This document shows positions 26,130 through 33,819 of a DNA stretch of 64,000 nucleotides, one piece after another; the stretch's first letter is position 1; each line of letters opens with the position of its first letter. A program made the position numbers and the translations under genes. A model generated the notes under the pieces. That model did no database searches and had not been told where the DNA came from. It saw nothing but the letters and a program-made list of their open reading frames with translations. Source of the stretch: Flaviflagellibacter deserti (GTDB taxonomy: Bacteria > Pseudomonadota > Alphaproteobacteria > Rhizobiales > Methylopilaceae); assembly GCF_042652085.1 (NCBI RefSeq), contig NZ_JBHSJF010000006.1, positions 1,550,001-1,614,000 on the forward strand. The letters are read 5' to 3'.

Positions 26130-27332
26130 TCAGCGAAGGCTGGCGCAGAACCGCTGGATACGCTGGCAGGCCTCTTCGAGCGCCTTTGTCGAAGTCGCAT
26201 AAGAAATGCGGAAGTTCGGGCCAAGGCCGAAGGCCGAGCCATGCACCACCGCGACGCCTTCGGTCTCCAGAAGCTCGGAAACGAAATCCTCGTCGGTCTC
26301 GATCACCTTGCCCGACGGCGCGGTCTTGCCGATCGTGCCGGCGCAGGACGGATAGACGTAGAACGCGCCTTCCGGCACCGGGCACTGAATGCCCTTGGCC
26401 TGGTTCAGCATCGACACGACGAGATCGCGGCGCTGCTCGAAGATCTTGCGGCGCTCCTCGATGAAGTCCTGCGGACCATTGAGCGCTTCCACCGCCGCCC
26501 ATTGGGCGATCGAGCAAGCGCCGGAAGTCTGCTGACCCTGCACCATGTCCATCGCCTTGATGAGGTTCAGCGGGCCGGCCGCGTAGCCGATACGCCAGCC
26601 GGTCATCGCATAGGCCTTGGAGACGCCGTTCATCGTCAGCGTGCGATCGTAGAGCTTGGGCTCGATCTCGACCGGCGTGACGAACTTGAAGTCGCCATAG
26701 GTCAGGTGCTCGTACATGTCGTCGGTCAGAACCCAGACATGGTCGTGCTTCACCAGGACGTCGGTGATCGCCTTCAACTCGTCATAGCTGTAGGCCGCGC
26801 CGGACGGGTTCGACGGCGAGTTGAAGATCAGCCACTTGGTCTTCGGCGTGATCGCGGCTTCGAGGTCCTTCGCCTGGAGCTTGAAGCTGTTCTCCTGCGT
26901 CGTGTCGACGATGACCGGAGTGCCGCCGTTCAGAGCGACCATTTCCGGATAGGACACCCAGAACGGCGCCGGGATGATGACCTCGTCGCCAGGGTTCATC
27001 GTCGCGACGAAGGCGTTGTAGAGGATCTGCTTGCCGCCAGTGCCGACGATGACCTGCGCCGCCGTGTAGTCGAGATTGTTCTCGCGCTTGAACTTCTTGA
27101 CGATGGCCTCGCGCAGCTGCGGGATACCGGGCACGGGCGTGTATTTGGTCTCGCCGCGATTGATTGCGTCGATGGCGGCCTTCTTGATGTTGTCCGGCGT
27201 ATCGAAATCGGGTTCGCCGGCGCCGAGCGAGATCACGCTGCGGCCGGCTGCCGTAAGCTCGCGGGCTTTCTGCGTCACAGCGAGCGTGGCGGACGGCTTA
27301 ACGCGCTTGAGGCTCTCGGCCAGGAAGGCCAT
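26130..27332 (-). CDS. aatA: Aspartate/aromatic aminotransferase, class I PLP enzyme
   Basis: Transfers the amino group between aspartate (or related acids) and 2-oxoglutarate; PLP-dependent, cytoplasmic. SLGAGEPDFDTPDNIK is the start of the type I-b family, NSPSNPSGAAYS holds the PLP/substrate Asn and the Pro loop, and VSKAYAMTGWRIGYAAGP includes the Schiff-base Lys. NFRISYATS supplies the C-terminal substrate Arg. The 400-residue length is normal. The start MAFLAESLKRV has GGAG about 10 nt upstream. A strong terminator follows. Confidence 0.92.
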   Translation of the reverse strand: MAFLAESLKRVKPSATLAVTQKARELTAAGRSVISLGAGEPDFDTPDNIKKAAIDAINRGETKYTPVPGIPQLREAIVKKFKRENNLDYTAAQVIVGTGGKQILYNAFVATMNPGDEVIIPAPFWVSYPEMVALNGGTPVIVDTTQENSFKLQAKDLEAAITPKTKWLIFNSPSNPSGAAYSYDELKAITDVLVKHDHVWVLTDDMYEHLTYGDFKFVTPVEIEPKLYDRTLTMNGVSKAYAMTGWRIGYAAGPLNLIKAMDMVQGQQTSGACSIAQWAAVEALNGPQDFIEERRKIFEQRRDLVVSMLNQAKGIQCPVPEGAFYVYPSCAGTIGKTAPSGKVIETDEDFVSELLETEGVAVVHGSAFGLGPNFRISYATSTKALEEACQRIQRFCASLR

Positions 27333-27494
27333 GTCACATCTCCGAAACATTGAAGGGATTGGAAGGCGGCGCGGAACCTAGTGCGCCGAAGCCGAGCGCG
27401 CAAGCCGCAAAATGAAACAGTTTTGCAACAGCCTTTCGACAAACCTGACGGCACGCGCTTGACGACGCTCACGCATATAACGCAAGAGACGCGG

Positions 27495-28133
27495 ATGTTG
27501 ACTCTTTACTCCATGCAGCTCTCGGCAAATAGCTACAAGGTGCGGCTTTTGCTGTCCTGGCTCGGCCGGCGTTTCGAGCTCGTCGAAGTGGACGTCCTGT
27601 CCGGCGGCCACCGCACGCCGGAATTCCTGGCCGCCAATCCGACCGGCCAGGTGCCGATGCTGGTGCTGACCGATGGCCGCCATCTGCCGGAATCGGGTGC
27701 CATCCTGCACTATCTGGCCGAAGGCACCCCTCTCCTCCCGGCCGAGCGTTTCGCCCGCGCCGAGGTGCTGCGCTGGATGTTCTTCGAACAGCACTCGCAC
27801 GACCCGTTCATCGGCCAGGCGCGCTGGTGGCTGTCGCTGGTGCGCGGCGGGCGGGAATTGAAGCGTAACCTGCTGGAAGAATGGGAAGACCGCGGCTACC
27901 AGGCGCTGCGGGTGATGGATACCCAGCTCTCCTCACACCCCTATTTCGCTGGCGACGCGCGGAGCATCGCGGACATCGCACTCTATGCGAACACGCATCT
28001 GGCGCACGAGGGCGACTTCGATCTGGCCCCCTTCCCGGCCGTCCGGGCCTGGCTCGCGCGCCTCGAAGCAGAGTCCGGGCACGTGCCGATCACCTGGACT
28101 CCGCAGAAGGTCGCAGCAGCTCAGCCGGCCTGA
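27495..28133 (+). CDS. Glutathione S-transferase family protein
   Basis: A 212-residue GST. The thioredoxin-like N-terminal domain reads LTLYSMQLSANSYKVRLLLSWLGRRFELVEVDVL, with Ser8 or Ser11 as likely glutathione-activating residues, and NPTGQVPMLVL plus LPESGAILHYLAEG are the glutathione site. The helical C-terminal domain carries AGDARSIADIALYANTHLA, which includes the N-capping motif. Substrate unknown. The open frame extends upstream to 27381 but the domain starts at 27495. It is divergent from the aminotransferase gene. Confidence 0.88.
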   Translation: MLTLYSMQLSANSYKVRLLLSWLGRRFELVEVDVLSGGHRTPEFLAANPTGQVPMLVLTDGRHLPESGAILHYLAEGTPLLPAERFARAEVLRWMFFEQHSHDPFIGQARWWLSLVRGGRELKRNLLEEWEDRGYQALRVMDTQLSSHPYFAGDARSIADIALYANTHLAHEGDFDLAPFPAVRAWLARLEAESGHVPITWTPQKVAAAQPA

Positions 28134-28199
28134 CAAACTTCGTACACCTTATGGTTCAGGGTGACGGCGCGCCGCTGAATGCATACATTGTTGCCGATC

Positions 28200-29030
28200 A
28201 TGACCTATATCGACGCTTCCCTCGCCACGAACCGCAAGAACGGCCAGATCAGGCTGCACGGCCCCGAAGATTTCGCGGGCATGCACAAGGCCGGCCGGAT
28301 GGCTGCCGAAGCGCTCGATCTTCTCGTCGGCAAGGTGAAGCCCGGCGTCACGACCGCCGAGCTAGACACGATGGTGTTCGAGTTCGCCCGTGACAACGGG
28401 GCGATCCCGGCAACCTTGATGTATCGCGGCTATACCAAGTCGACCTGCATCTCGATCAACCACGTCGTCTGCCATGGCATTCCGAACGACAAGCCCCTGC
28501 GCGATGGCGACATCCTGAACGTCGACGTAACCGTTATCGTCGACGGCTGGCATGGCGATTCGAGCCGCATGTACGCGGCCGGTGACATTCCGCGCCGGGC
28601 CGAGCGGCTGATCGAAGTGACGCATGAATCCCTGATGCGCGGCATCGCCGCCATCAAGCCCGGCGGCACGACCGGCGATATCGGCGCGGCCATCCAGGCC
28701 TTCGCCGAAGGCGAGGAGCGGATGAGCGTGGTGCGCGATTTTTGCGGCCACGGCCTCGGCCGCCTGTTCCACGACGAGCCGAACATCCTGCATTACGGCC
28801 GCCCAGGTGAAGGCGTCGCGCTGAAGCCGGGCATGTTCTTTACCGTCGAGCCGATGATCAATCTCGGCCGCCCGCATGTGAAGGTTCTGGCCGACGGCTG
28901 GACCGCCGTGACCCGCGATCGCTCGCTCTCGGCGCAGTTCGAGCATTCCATTGGTGTGACGGAAACAGGCGTCGAGATCTTCACCCTGTCGCCCGCCGGC
29001 TACGACAACCCGCTTCTCGCCCGCGCATGA
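28200..29030 (+). CDS. map: Methionine aminopeptidase, type I
   Basis: Removes the initiator methionine from nascent proteins; a cytoplasmic dimetal enzyme. The metal ligands are all seen: the two Asp in ILNVDVTVIVDGWHGDSSR, His in FCGHGLGRLFHDEP, Glu in FFTVEPMI and Glu in AQFEHSIGVTE. CISINHVVCHGIPN is the substrate-binding stretch. The start MTYIDASLA is preferred over 28179. The stop overlaps the radC start (ATGA), an order conserved in alphaproteobacteria. Confidence 0.96.
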   Translation: MTYIDASLATNRKNGQIRLHGPEDFAGMHKAGRMAAEALDLLVGKVKPGVTTAELDTMVFEFARDNGAIPATLMYRGYTKSTCISINHVVCHGIPNDKPLRDGDILNVDVTVIVDGWHGDSSRMYAAGDIPRRAERLIEVTHESLMRGIAAIKPGGTTGDIGAAIQAFAEGEERMSVVRDFCGHGLGRLFHDEPNILHYGRPGEGVALKPGMFFTVEPMINLGRPHVKVLADGWTAVTRDRSLSAQFEHSIGVTETGVEIFTLSPAGYDNPLLARA

Positions 29031-29737
29031 GCACTGAGGAGCCGCGATCCGGATTCGAGGACGCGGCCCCGCATTATCTCGGTCATCGCGATCGACTGCG
29101 CAGCCGCTTCCGCGAGGGCGGCGCCGATGCCCTGCCGGACTATGAACTGCTGGAATTGATCCTGTTTCGCGCCATTCCGCGGCAGGATGTAAAGGGGCTG
29201 GCCAAGACGCTCATCCGCCGGTTCGGCTCCTTCGCCGAGGTCGTCGCCGCCCCGCCGGTCCTGCTCATGGAAACGAAGGGCATCAAGGAAGCCGCGGTCA
29301 CCGAGATAAAATTGGTCGAGGCCGCCGCCCGCCGTTTCGCCAAGGGTGAGATCGCCCAGAAGCCGGTGCTCGGCTCATGGGCCAAGGTTGTTGATTACTG
29401 CCGTACCGCGATGGCGTTCGCCGACCGCGAACAATTCCGCATCCTCTTCCTCGACAACAGGAATGCACTGATTGCCGACGAGGTGCAGCAGACCGGAACG
29501 GTCGACCATACGCCGGTCTATCCGCGCGAGGTCGTGCGGCGAGCGCTGGAATTGTCCGCGACCGCGATTATCCTCGTCCACAACCACCCCTCAGGCGATC
29601 CCGAACCCAGCCGCGCGGACATCCTGATGACGCAGAAGATCGTCGAGGCCGCGAAACCCCTCGGGATCAACGTGCACGACCACCTGATCATCGGCCGCGC
29701 AGGCCATGCCAGCCTCAAGGGGCTCGGGCTCATCTGA
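29027..29737 (+). CDS. radC: RadC-family JAB/MPN domain protein
   Basis: A 236-residue RadC/YsxA protein. The N-terminal part has a helix-hairpin-helix-like segment (DYELLELILFRAIPRQDVKGLA). The C-terminal JAMM metal motif is complete: VHNHPSGDPEPSRAD, with His185, His187 and the Asp. RadC was named for DNA repair, but its biochemical role is unsettled. Translation is coupled to map by the ATGA overlap. A long perfect palindrome follows the stop. Confidence 0.93.
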   Translation: MSTEEPRSGFEDAAPHYLGHRDRLRSRFREGGADALPDYELLELILFRAIPRQDVKGLAKTLIRRFGSFAEVVAAPPVLLMETKGIKEAAVTEIKLVEAAARRFAKGEIAQKPVLGSWAKVVDYCRTAMAFADREQFRILFLDNRNALIADEVQQTGTVDHTPVYPREVVRRALELSATAIILVHNHPSGDPEPSRADILMTQKIVEAAKPLGINVHDHLIIGRAGHASLKGLGLI

Positions 29738-29745
29738 TCTCGACG

Positions 29746-29777
29746 TTTCGTCTCTTCCGCATGCGGAAGAGACGAAA
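29746..29777. terminator. Perfect 32-bp palindrome between convergent genes
   Basis: The two 16-nt halves (29746-29761 and 29762-29777) are exact reverse complements, starting TTTCGTCTCTTCCGCA. The structure sits between the radC and CHAD stop codons. The arms begin and end with AAA/TTT, and TTTGC follows on the plus strand, so it probably terminates transcription from both sides although it lacks a long T-tract. Confidence 0.7.
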
Positions 29778-29784
29778 TTTGCAT

Positions 29785-31356
29785 TCAACTTGCCCAGAAC
29801 GGCGTCGCCTTCTTGAAGGCGCGCCACCGTCGACGCAGACGTTTAGTTGCATCGATCTGACAGCGGCCCTGCCATCCGATGACCACGCCGATGGCCCGAT
29901 GAACATCGGGATGCGCGGTGCTTCCCTCGATGTCGCGGAGAAGCGTGCGCGTCGTCGTCACATCGTTGTCCGTGCCCAAGGCGTCCTGCAATCTCGACAG
30001 GCGTTTGAGATATTTCCTGGCCAGCGCCTGTTCCGCGTAGAGGGGCAGAAAGAATTCCACCGCGTAGCGCAGCTTCTTCAGGGTCAGTCTAAGTGCGTGG
30101 CGATGCTCGGGCTGCAAGTGCCGAAAATGACGCCCCTGCTTGATCGCCTTCCGCTGAAGTCGGGCCAGACAGCGGCTGGCGAAAACCGACGCCTGCTCGG
30201 CCAGGATCGCCGGCGTTTCGCTGGCGACGTCGTCACGCCAGTTCCGGCGCTCGATCAGCCGGCCGAGTGACAATAGAAAGCGATTGGTTTGCGGTTTCTC
30301 GAGTTCTTCCTGCAACCCTGCATGGCTTCGTCCACGAAACGGTTCGGCCACGCTGCGCAGCCTGCCGGAATCCACATCCGGCAGATCGGCTTCGTCGATC
30401 TCGGCAATCGTCTCGGTGACGAACACATCCCAGTTGCGAGCCGAACCCAATGTCCGGGCCAGCGACCGTGCGTCAGCCGCAAGCGCCCGAAGAGAGGTCG
30501 CCGGTAGCTCGCGTCGCAAGATGGCGATGGCCGTCCGCAGCCGCCGCAGCGCCACACGCGCTTGGTGGACGCCGTTGGGACTTTGCCCGCTCCGCGCCGC
30601 GGCCAGGTTCGCCATCAGATGGTGCTGGCAGTTCGCAAACAGCTTGGCCGCCGCCTCGTCGACGGTGTCCTCGGTGCTGATGCCGGCGGGCCCGGCTTTG
30701 AGCGTTGCGGGAGGCATGTCGAAGGCGAGCGCATATCCGCGCTCGGCCTTGCTGTGCACCGACAGGCGCAGCGGCGCGACCTCGAGCAGCGACAGGCCGA
30801 GCTCATAGAGCGCACCTGCACCGCCTTCCTTCAGCTCCAGTTCGATCTCGGAGACCGGCTCGCGTCTTTCGCCGGCCTCGATCACCCCCTCGTCAAAGGC
30901 GATCTCGATCTTTGCATCGGGCAATTCGAGCGCTTGCGAATGACGGCGAACCCGGGTGGCAAAGATCGGCACGAGATTGTCATCGCCGAATTGGTCGAAC
31001 GGAGCAGCAATCTCTCTGGGCAGACCGCTCAGGTCCGGCGCCATCGTCGCAACGTGGGTTTCCCATTCGGCGCGCACCATCGGATCGCTGCCGGAGGCAC
31101 ACTTGATGGTTTGGACATATCGTTTGCCGCTACGCCGCACACGCAACGTCAAACCGCCCTGCATGAGCAGGCGATCAGGGGTGTCGTAATAGATCGCTAC
31201 AAGCCGCCGCACGACGCCCTTGTTTCGGGCGCGCTCGAGCACGGCGGGCGCATTGCAAATCTGGGACAGCACGTCAGGCGACGCCAACAGCCTCAGTTCG
31301 ATCTCAATGGTGTCCGCGCCCCGGTGCCTCGCTCCGCTTTTGAACGCCGTTTCCAC
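29785..31356 (-). CDS. CYTH-CHAD domain protein (inorganic triphosphatase-like)
   Basis: The N-terminal half (about residues 15-220) is a CYTH/triphosphate-tunnel domain: EIELRLLAS (a variant of ExExK with Arg in the last place), AIYYDTPDRLLMQGGLTLRVRR, VQTIKCAS and EIELELKEG. The C-terminal half (about 240-523) is a CHAD domain rich in Arg/His helices, such as VHQARVALRRLRTAIAILR and HALRLTLKKLRYAVEFFLPLY. CYTH enzymes hydrolyse tripolyphosphate; CHAD domains bind polyphosphate, which suggests a role at polyphosphate granules. Both halves look complete. Confidence 0.9.
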   Translation of the reverse strand: METAFKSGARHRGADTIEIELRLLASPDVLSQICNAPAVLERARNKGVVRRLVAIYYDTPDRLLMQGGLTLRVRRSGKRYVQTIKCASGSDPMVRAEWETHVATMAPDLSGLPREIAAPFDQFGDDNLVPIFATRVRRHSQALELPDAKIEIAFDEGVIEAGERREPVSEIELELKEGGAGALYELGLSLLEVAPLRLSVHSKAERGYALAFDMPPATLKAGPAGISTEDTVDEAAAKLFANCQHHLMANLAAARSGQSPNGVHQARVALRRLRTAIAILRRELPATSLRALAADARSLARTLGSARNWDVFVTETIAEIDEADLPDVDSGRLRSVAEPFRGRSHAGLQEELEKPQTNRFLLSLGRLIERRNWRDDVASETPAILAEQASVFASRCLARLQRKAIKQGRHFRHLQPEHRHALRLTLKKLRYAVEFFLPLYAEQALARKYLKRLSRLQDALGTDNDVTTTRTLLRDIEGSTAHPDVHRAIGVVIGWQGRCQIDATKRLRRRWRAFKKATPFWAS

Positions 31357-31503
31357 GACTTGCTCCCGCGCATCGGGAGTTTACGACAATTCAGCGACAC
31401 AGTGACAGAAGCGCTGGAGTCGATCGTCGCACGCTGAAAATATGATCGCGCGCCGAGCGGCGAGGTCAGGGGTAAGAGTCCCGGTGCGACGGGCTCACTG
31501 CCT

Positions 31504-31950
31504 TCAGGCCGCGCTCGAATGGCGCATCGGATTGTGGGTCCGCTTGCGCTCCTCGTCCTGATCGGCATCTGACGCGAGATCCTCCAGGATCGGGCATTCC
31601 GGCCGGTCCTCTCCGCTGCAGGTTTCGGCCAGATGCGCGAGAGCCGAACGAATGGAAGCGAGATCGGCGAGCCGGCGGTCGATCTCCGCGACCCGATTCT
31701 CGGCAAGCTTCTTTACCTCGGCACTGGAACGGTCGGTTTCGTGATAGAGCGCCAGAAGCGCCCTGCACTCCTCGACCGAGAAGCCGAGATCTCGCGCTCG
31801 CTTCAGGAACCGCAGGGTGTGGACATCGGCGTCCCCGAAGGCCCGGTACCCATTGGCGGCGCGGTTCGGCCGCAACAGTCCCTGAGCCTCGTAAAAGCGG
31901 ATGGCCTTGGGCGTGAGCCCGGCGCGCCGTGCGGCTTCTGCGATGTTCAT
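31504..31950 (-). CDS. hmrR: MerR-family regulator, CueR/HmrR-type
   Basis: A 148-residue copper-responsive activator by motif. MNIAEAARRAGLTPKAIRFYEAQGLL is the winged-helix start; a coiled coil (residues about 80-110) follows. The metal loop CSGEDRPECPI has the C-x7-C spacing of the Cu(I)-binding site of CueR/HmrR. The start at 31950 was chosen because the 47 in-frame codons upstream are not family-like. No copper ATPase gene is adjacent, so its target promoter is elsewhere or was lost. Confidence 0.88.
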   Translation of the reverse strand: MNIAEAARRAGLTPKAIRFYEAQGLLRPNRAANGYRAFGDADVHTLRFLKRARDLGFSVEECRALLALYHETDRSSAEVKKLAENRVAEIDRRLADLASIRSALAHLAETCSGEDRPECPILEDLASDADQDEERKRTHNPMRHSSAA

Positions 31951-32094
31951 CGCGCTTCCTCTCGCGTCTCCTGCATCGTCAATGGAACGCTGCTGTGGAT
32001 CGACCTCGCCGATCAGAGCATCTTCGCGGTTCGTTGACCTTGAGGGAAAACCCGAGGCGCGTCTCTTGGTTCCAACGCGCTGGAGTGTCACATT

Positions 32095-32982
32095 CTAGTG
32101 TTTGGCGGGGCTCGCCGCTTCGAGTTGCAGGAAGAGCGCGGCATGGTCGAGATCGCCACCGCCCATCGTGTCGCGTAGTTCGATATAGCGGCGCAGCGCG
32201 TCGCGCGCGAGCGGAAGGTCCAGGCCCACCTCATTCGCCGTGGCAACAATCGTCTCCAGGTCCTTGATCTGGGTGTTCACTTTGCCGCCTGGCGTGAAAT
32301 CCCGTTCGATCATCCGGCGACCATGGACGTCCAGAATTCGACTCTCCGCAAAACCGCCGCGGATGGCGTCGCGGACCGCCGCCGGGTCGGCGCCACCGCG
32401 CTCGGCGAGCAGCAATGCTTCCGCAACCGCGCCGATGGTGATCCCGACGATCGCCTGATTGGCGAGCTTGGCGACCTGCCCAGCTCCCGAGGGTCCGACG
32501 CGCAGAGCCCGGCCCATCGGCGCCAACACCAGCAGGACGCGCTCGAAGACATCGACCCTGCCGCCAGCCATGATCGCCAGACTCCCGGCCTCCGCCCCGA
32601 CCGTGCCGCCCGAGACGGGCGCGTCGAGGTGGTTCTTGCCCATCGCCTCCAGCCGGGCGGCATGGTCTCGGGCGACGGCGGGCGGGATCGAACTCATGTC
32701 GACGACCACCGCTCCCGCGGGCATCGCTTCGGCTACGCCCAGACCGAACAGCACGTCGGTCACCACCGCGCCGTTGTCGAGCATGGTAACGACTATCTCT
32801 GCCGCTTTCACCGCGTCGGCAGCGGTCGCCGCTACGACGGCACCGAACGGCTCAAGCGCCTTCGCCTTCTCCGGAGAGCGGTTCCAGACGGTGACGGGGA
32901 AGCCTGCGCCGAGCAGCCGACGCGCCATCGGCGCGCCCATCAGGCCGGTGCCGAGGAGTGCGATGTTGGGAAAATTCGTCAT
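32095..32982 (-). CDS. NAD(P)-dependent beta-hydroxyacid dehydrogenase (HIBADH family)
   Basis: A 295-residue two-domain dehydrogenase of the 3-hydroxyisobutyrate / tartronate-semialdehyde reductase family. IALLGTGLMGAPMARRLL binds the dinucleotide; NRSPEKA after beta-2 has an Arg, in line with NADP use. DAPVSGGTVGAEAGSLAIMAGG is the substrate loop, and KLANQAIVG contains the catalytic Lys. The exact substrate is not determined by sequence. It lies upstream of hmrR on the same strand (145-nt gap) and close downstream of exoD. Confidence 0.87.
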   Translation of the reverse strand: MTNFPNIALLGTGLMGAPMARRLLGAGFPVTVWNRSPEKAKALEPFGAVVAATAADAVKAAEIVVTMLDNGAVVTDVLFGLGVAEAMPAGAVVVDMSSIPPAVARDHAARLEAMGKNHLDAPVSGGTVGAEAGSLAIMAGGRVDVFERVLLVLAPMGRALRVGPSGAGQVAKLANQAIVGITIGAVAEALLLAERGGADPAAVRDAIRGGFAESRILDVHGRRMIERDFTPGGKVNTQIKDLETIVATANEVGLDLPLARDALRRYIELRDTMGGGDLDHAALFLQLEAASPAKH

Positions 32983-33021
32983 GCCCGGTTCGCTACAAGC
33001 TGGGCCCATTTCGGGCAAGCC

Positions 33022-33627
33022 TCAGAAGAACAGGAAGCTTGCCCCGGCGTAGAGCACCCATGTCGCAAGAGCCGTGATCCCGAGTGCGACCAATGAGGCG
33101 AGATAGCCAAATACGACGATGAGGCCATCGCGCTCGACGAGGCCGAGACCGAACACGCAGGCCGCCGCGCCGGGCGGAATGTTGCCGAGGAAGGGAAACG
33201 GCATCAGCAGGACGAAACCGAGGACGAAGACCGCCGCGCCAACCCAGCGCACCGCGATCGGCGTCGTGAACGCATCCAACCGCGGCTTGCTGATTTTCTC
33301 GAATTTCTGAATCCACGGCACCGAGCGATCGGCGATCCGCTTCAGCGTCTCCCGGGGAATGGAACGGCTCTGCAACTTCTTCGGCAGCCAGATCGAATTC
33401 CATCCGAGCGCAAGCTGGCCGCCGAGCAGCATCAGGACCGCGCCCATGGCGGCCGGCACGCCGGGCGGCATGGGAAAGATGTTCGGAATGGCGAAGATCA
33501 GAATACCGACGCCGAAGACACGATTGCGCAAGGCGACGATCAGCTCGCCGATGGTCAGCGAGTCGCCCACGAAACTGTCTGGCAGAGCCGCGATGATTTC
33601 CGATGTTCGCGGCGCGCGATGATCCAC
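33022..33627 (-). CDS. exoD: ExoD-family exopolysaccharide synthesis protein
   Basis: A membrane protein of about 201 residues. The body TIGELIVALRNRVFGVGILIFAIPNIFPMPPGVPAAMGAVLML is the ExoD signature, and three or four hydrophobic segments follow. ExoD is needed for normal exopolysaccharide and alkaline resistance in Sinorhizobium; its biochemistry is not known. The best start is GTG at 33627 (VDHRAPRTSEIIAALP), with AGGAGA eight bases before it; the open frame to 33672 lacks such a site. It is divergent from the PHO-box gene. Confidence 0.85.
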   Translation of the reverse strand: MDHRAPRTSEIIAALPDSFVGDSLTIGELIVALRNRVFGVGILIFAIPNIFPMPPGVPAAMGAVLMLLGGQLALGWNSIWLPKKLQSRSIPRETLKRIADRSVPWIQKFEKISKPRLDAFTTPIAVRWVGAAVFVLGFVLLMPFPFLGNIPPGAAACVFGLGLVERDGLIVVFGYLASLVALGITALATWVLYAGASFLFF

Positions 33628-33754
33628 CCGCAACGTCTCCTGTGTGTACCGCAGCCTATAACAGACAAACATTACGTCCGCATTTCGGCTCGCGAATGTC
33701 GGAGAAGCTTCACGCCGTCAAGGTAAAACAATGGCGTACGAACCTTCTTTCCAA

Positions 33755-33772
33755 CTGTCACGTTCCTGTCAT
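33755..33772 (+). promoter_or_regulatory. PHO box (PhoB site) before the phytase-like gene
   Basis: CTGTCAC (33755-33761), four spacer bases, and CTGTCAT (33766-33772) match the direct-repeat PhoB box exactly in repeat and spacing. GATAAG at 33781-33786 is a reasonable -10 eight bases downstream, where a PhoB-dependent promoter should have it. It points to induction under phosphate starvation of the gene starting at 33820. Confidence 0.85.
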
Positions 33773-33819
33773 TTGCGCTCGATAAGCGCTCAGCGTTCCA
33801 ATCAATGGGGGGCGTTTCA

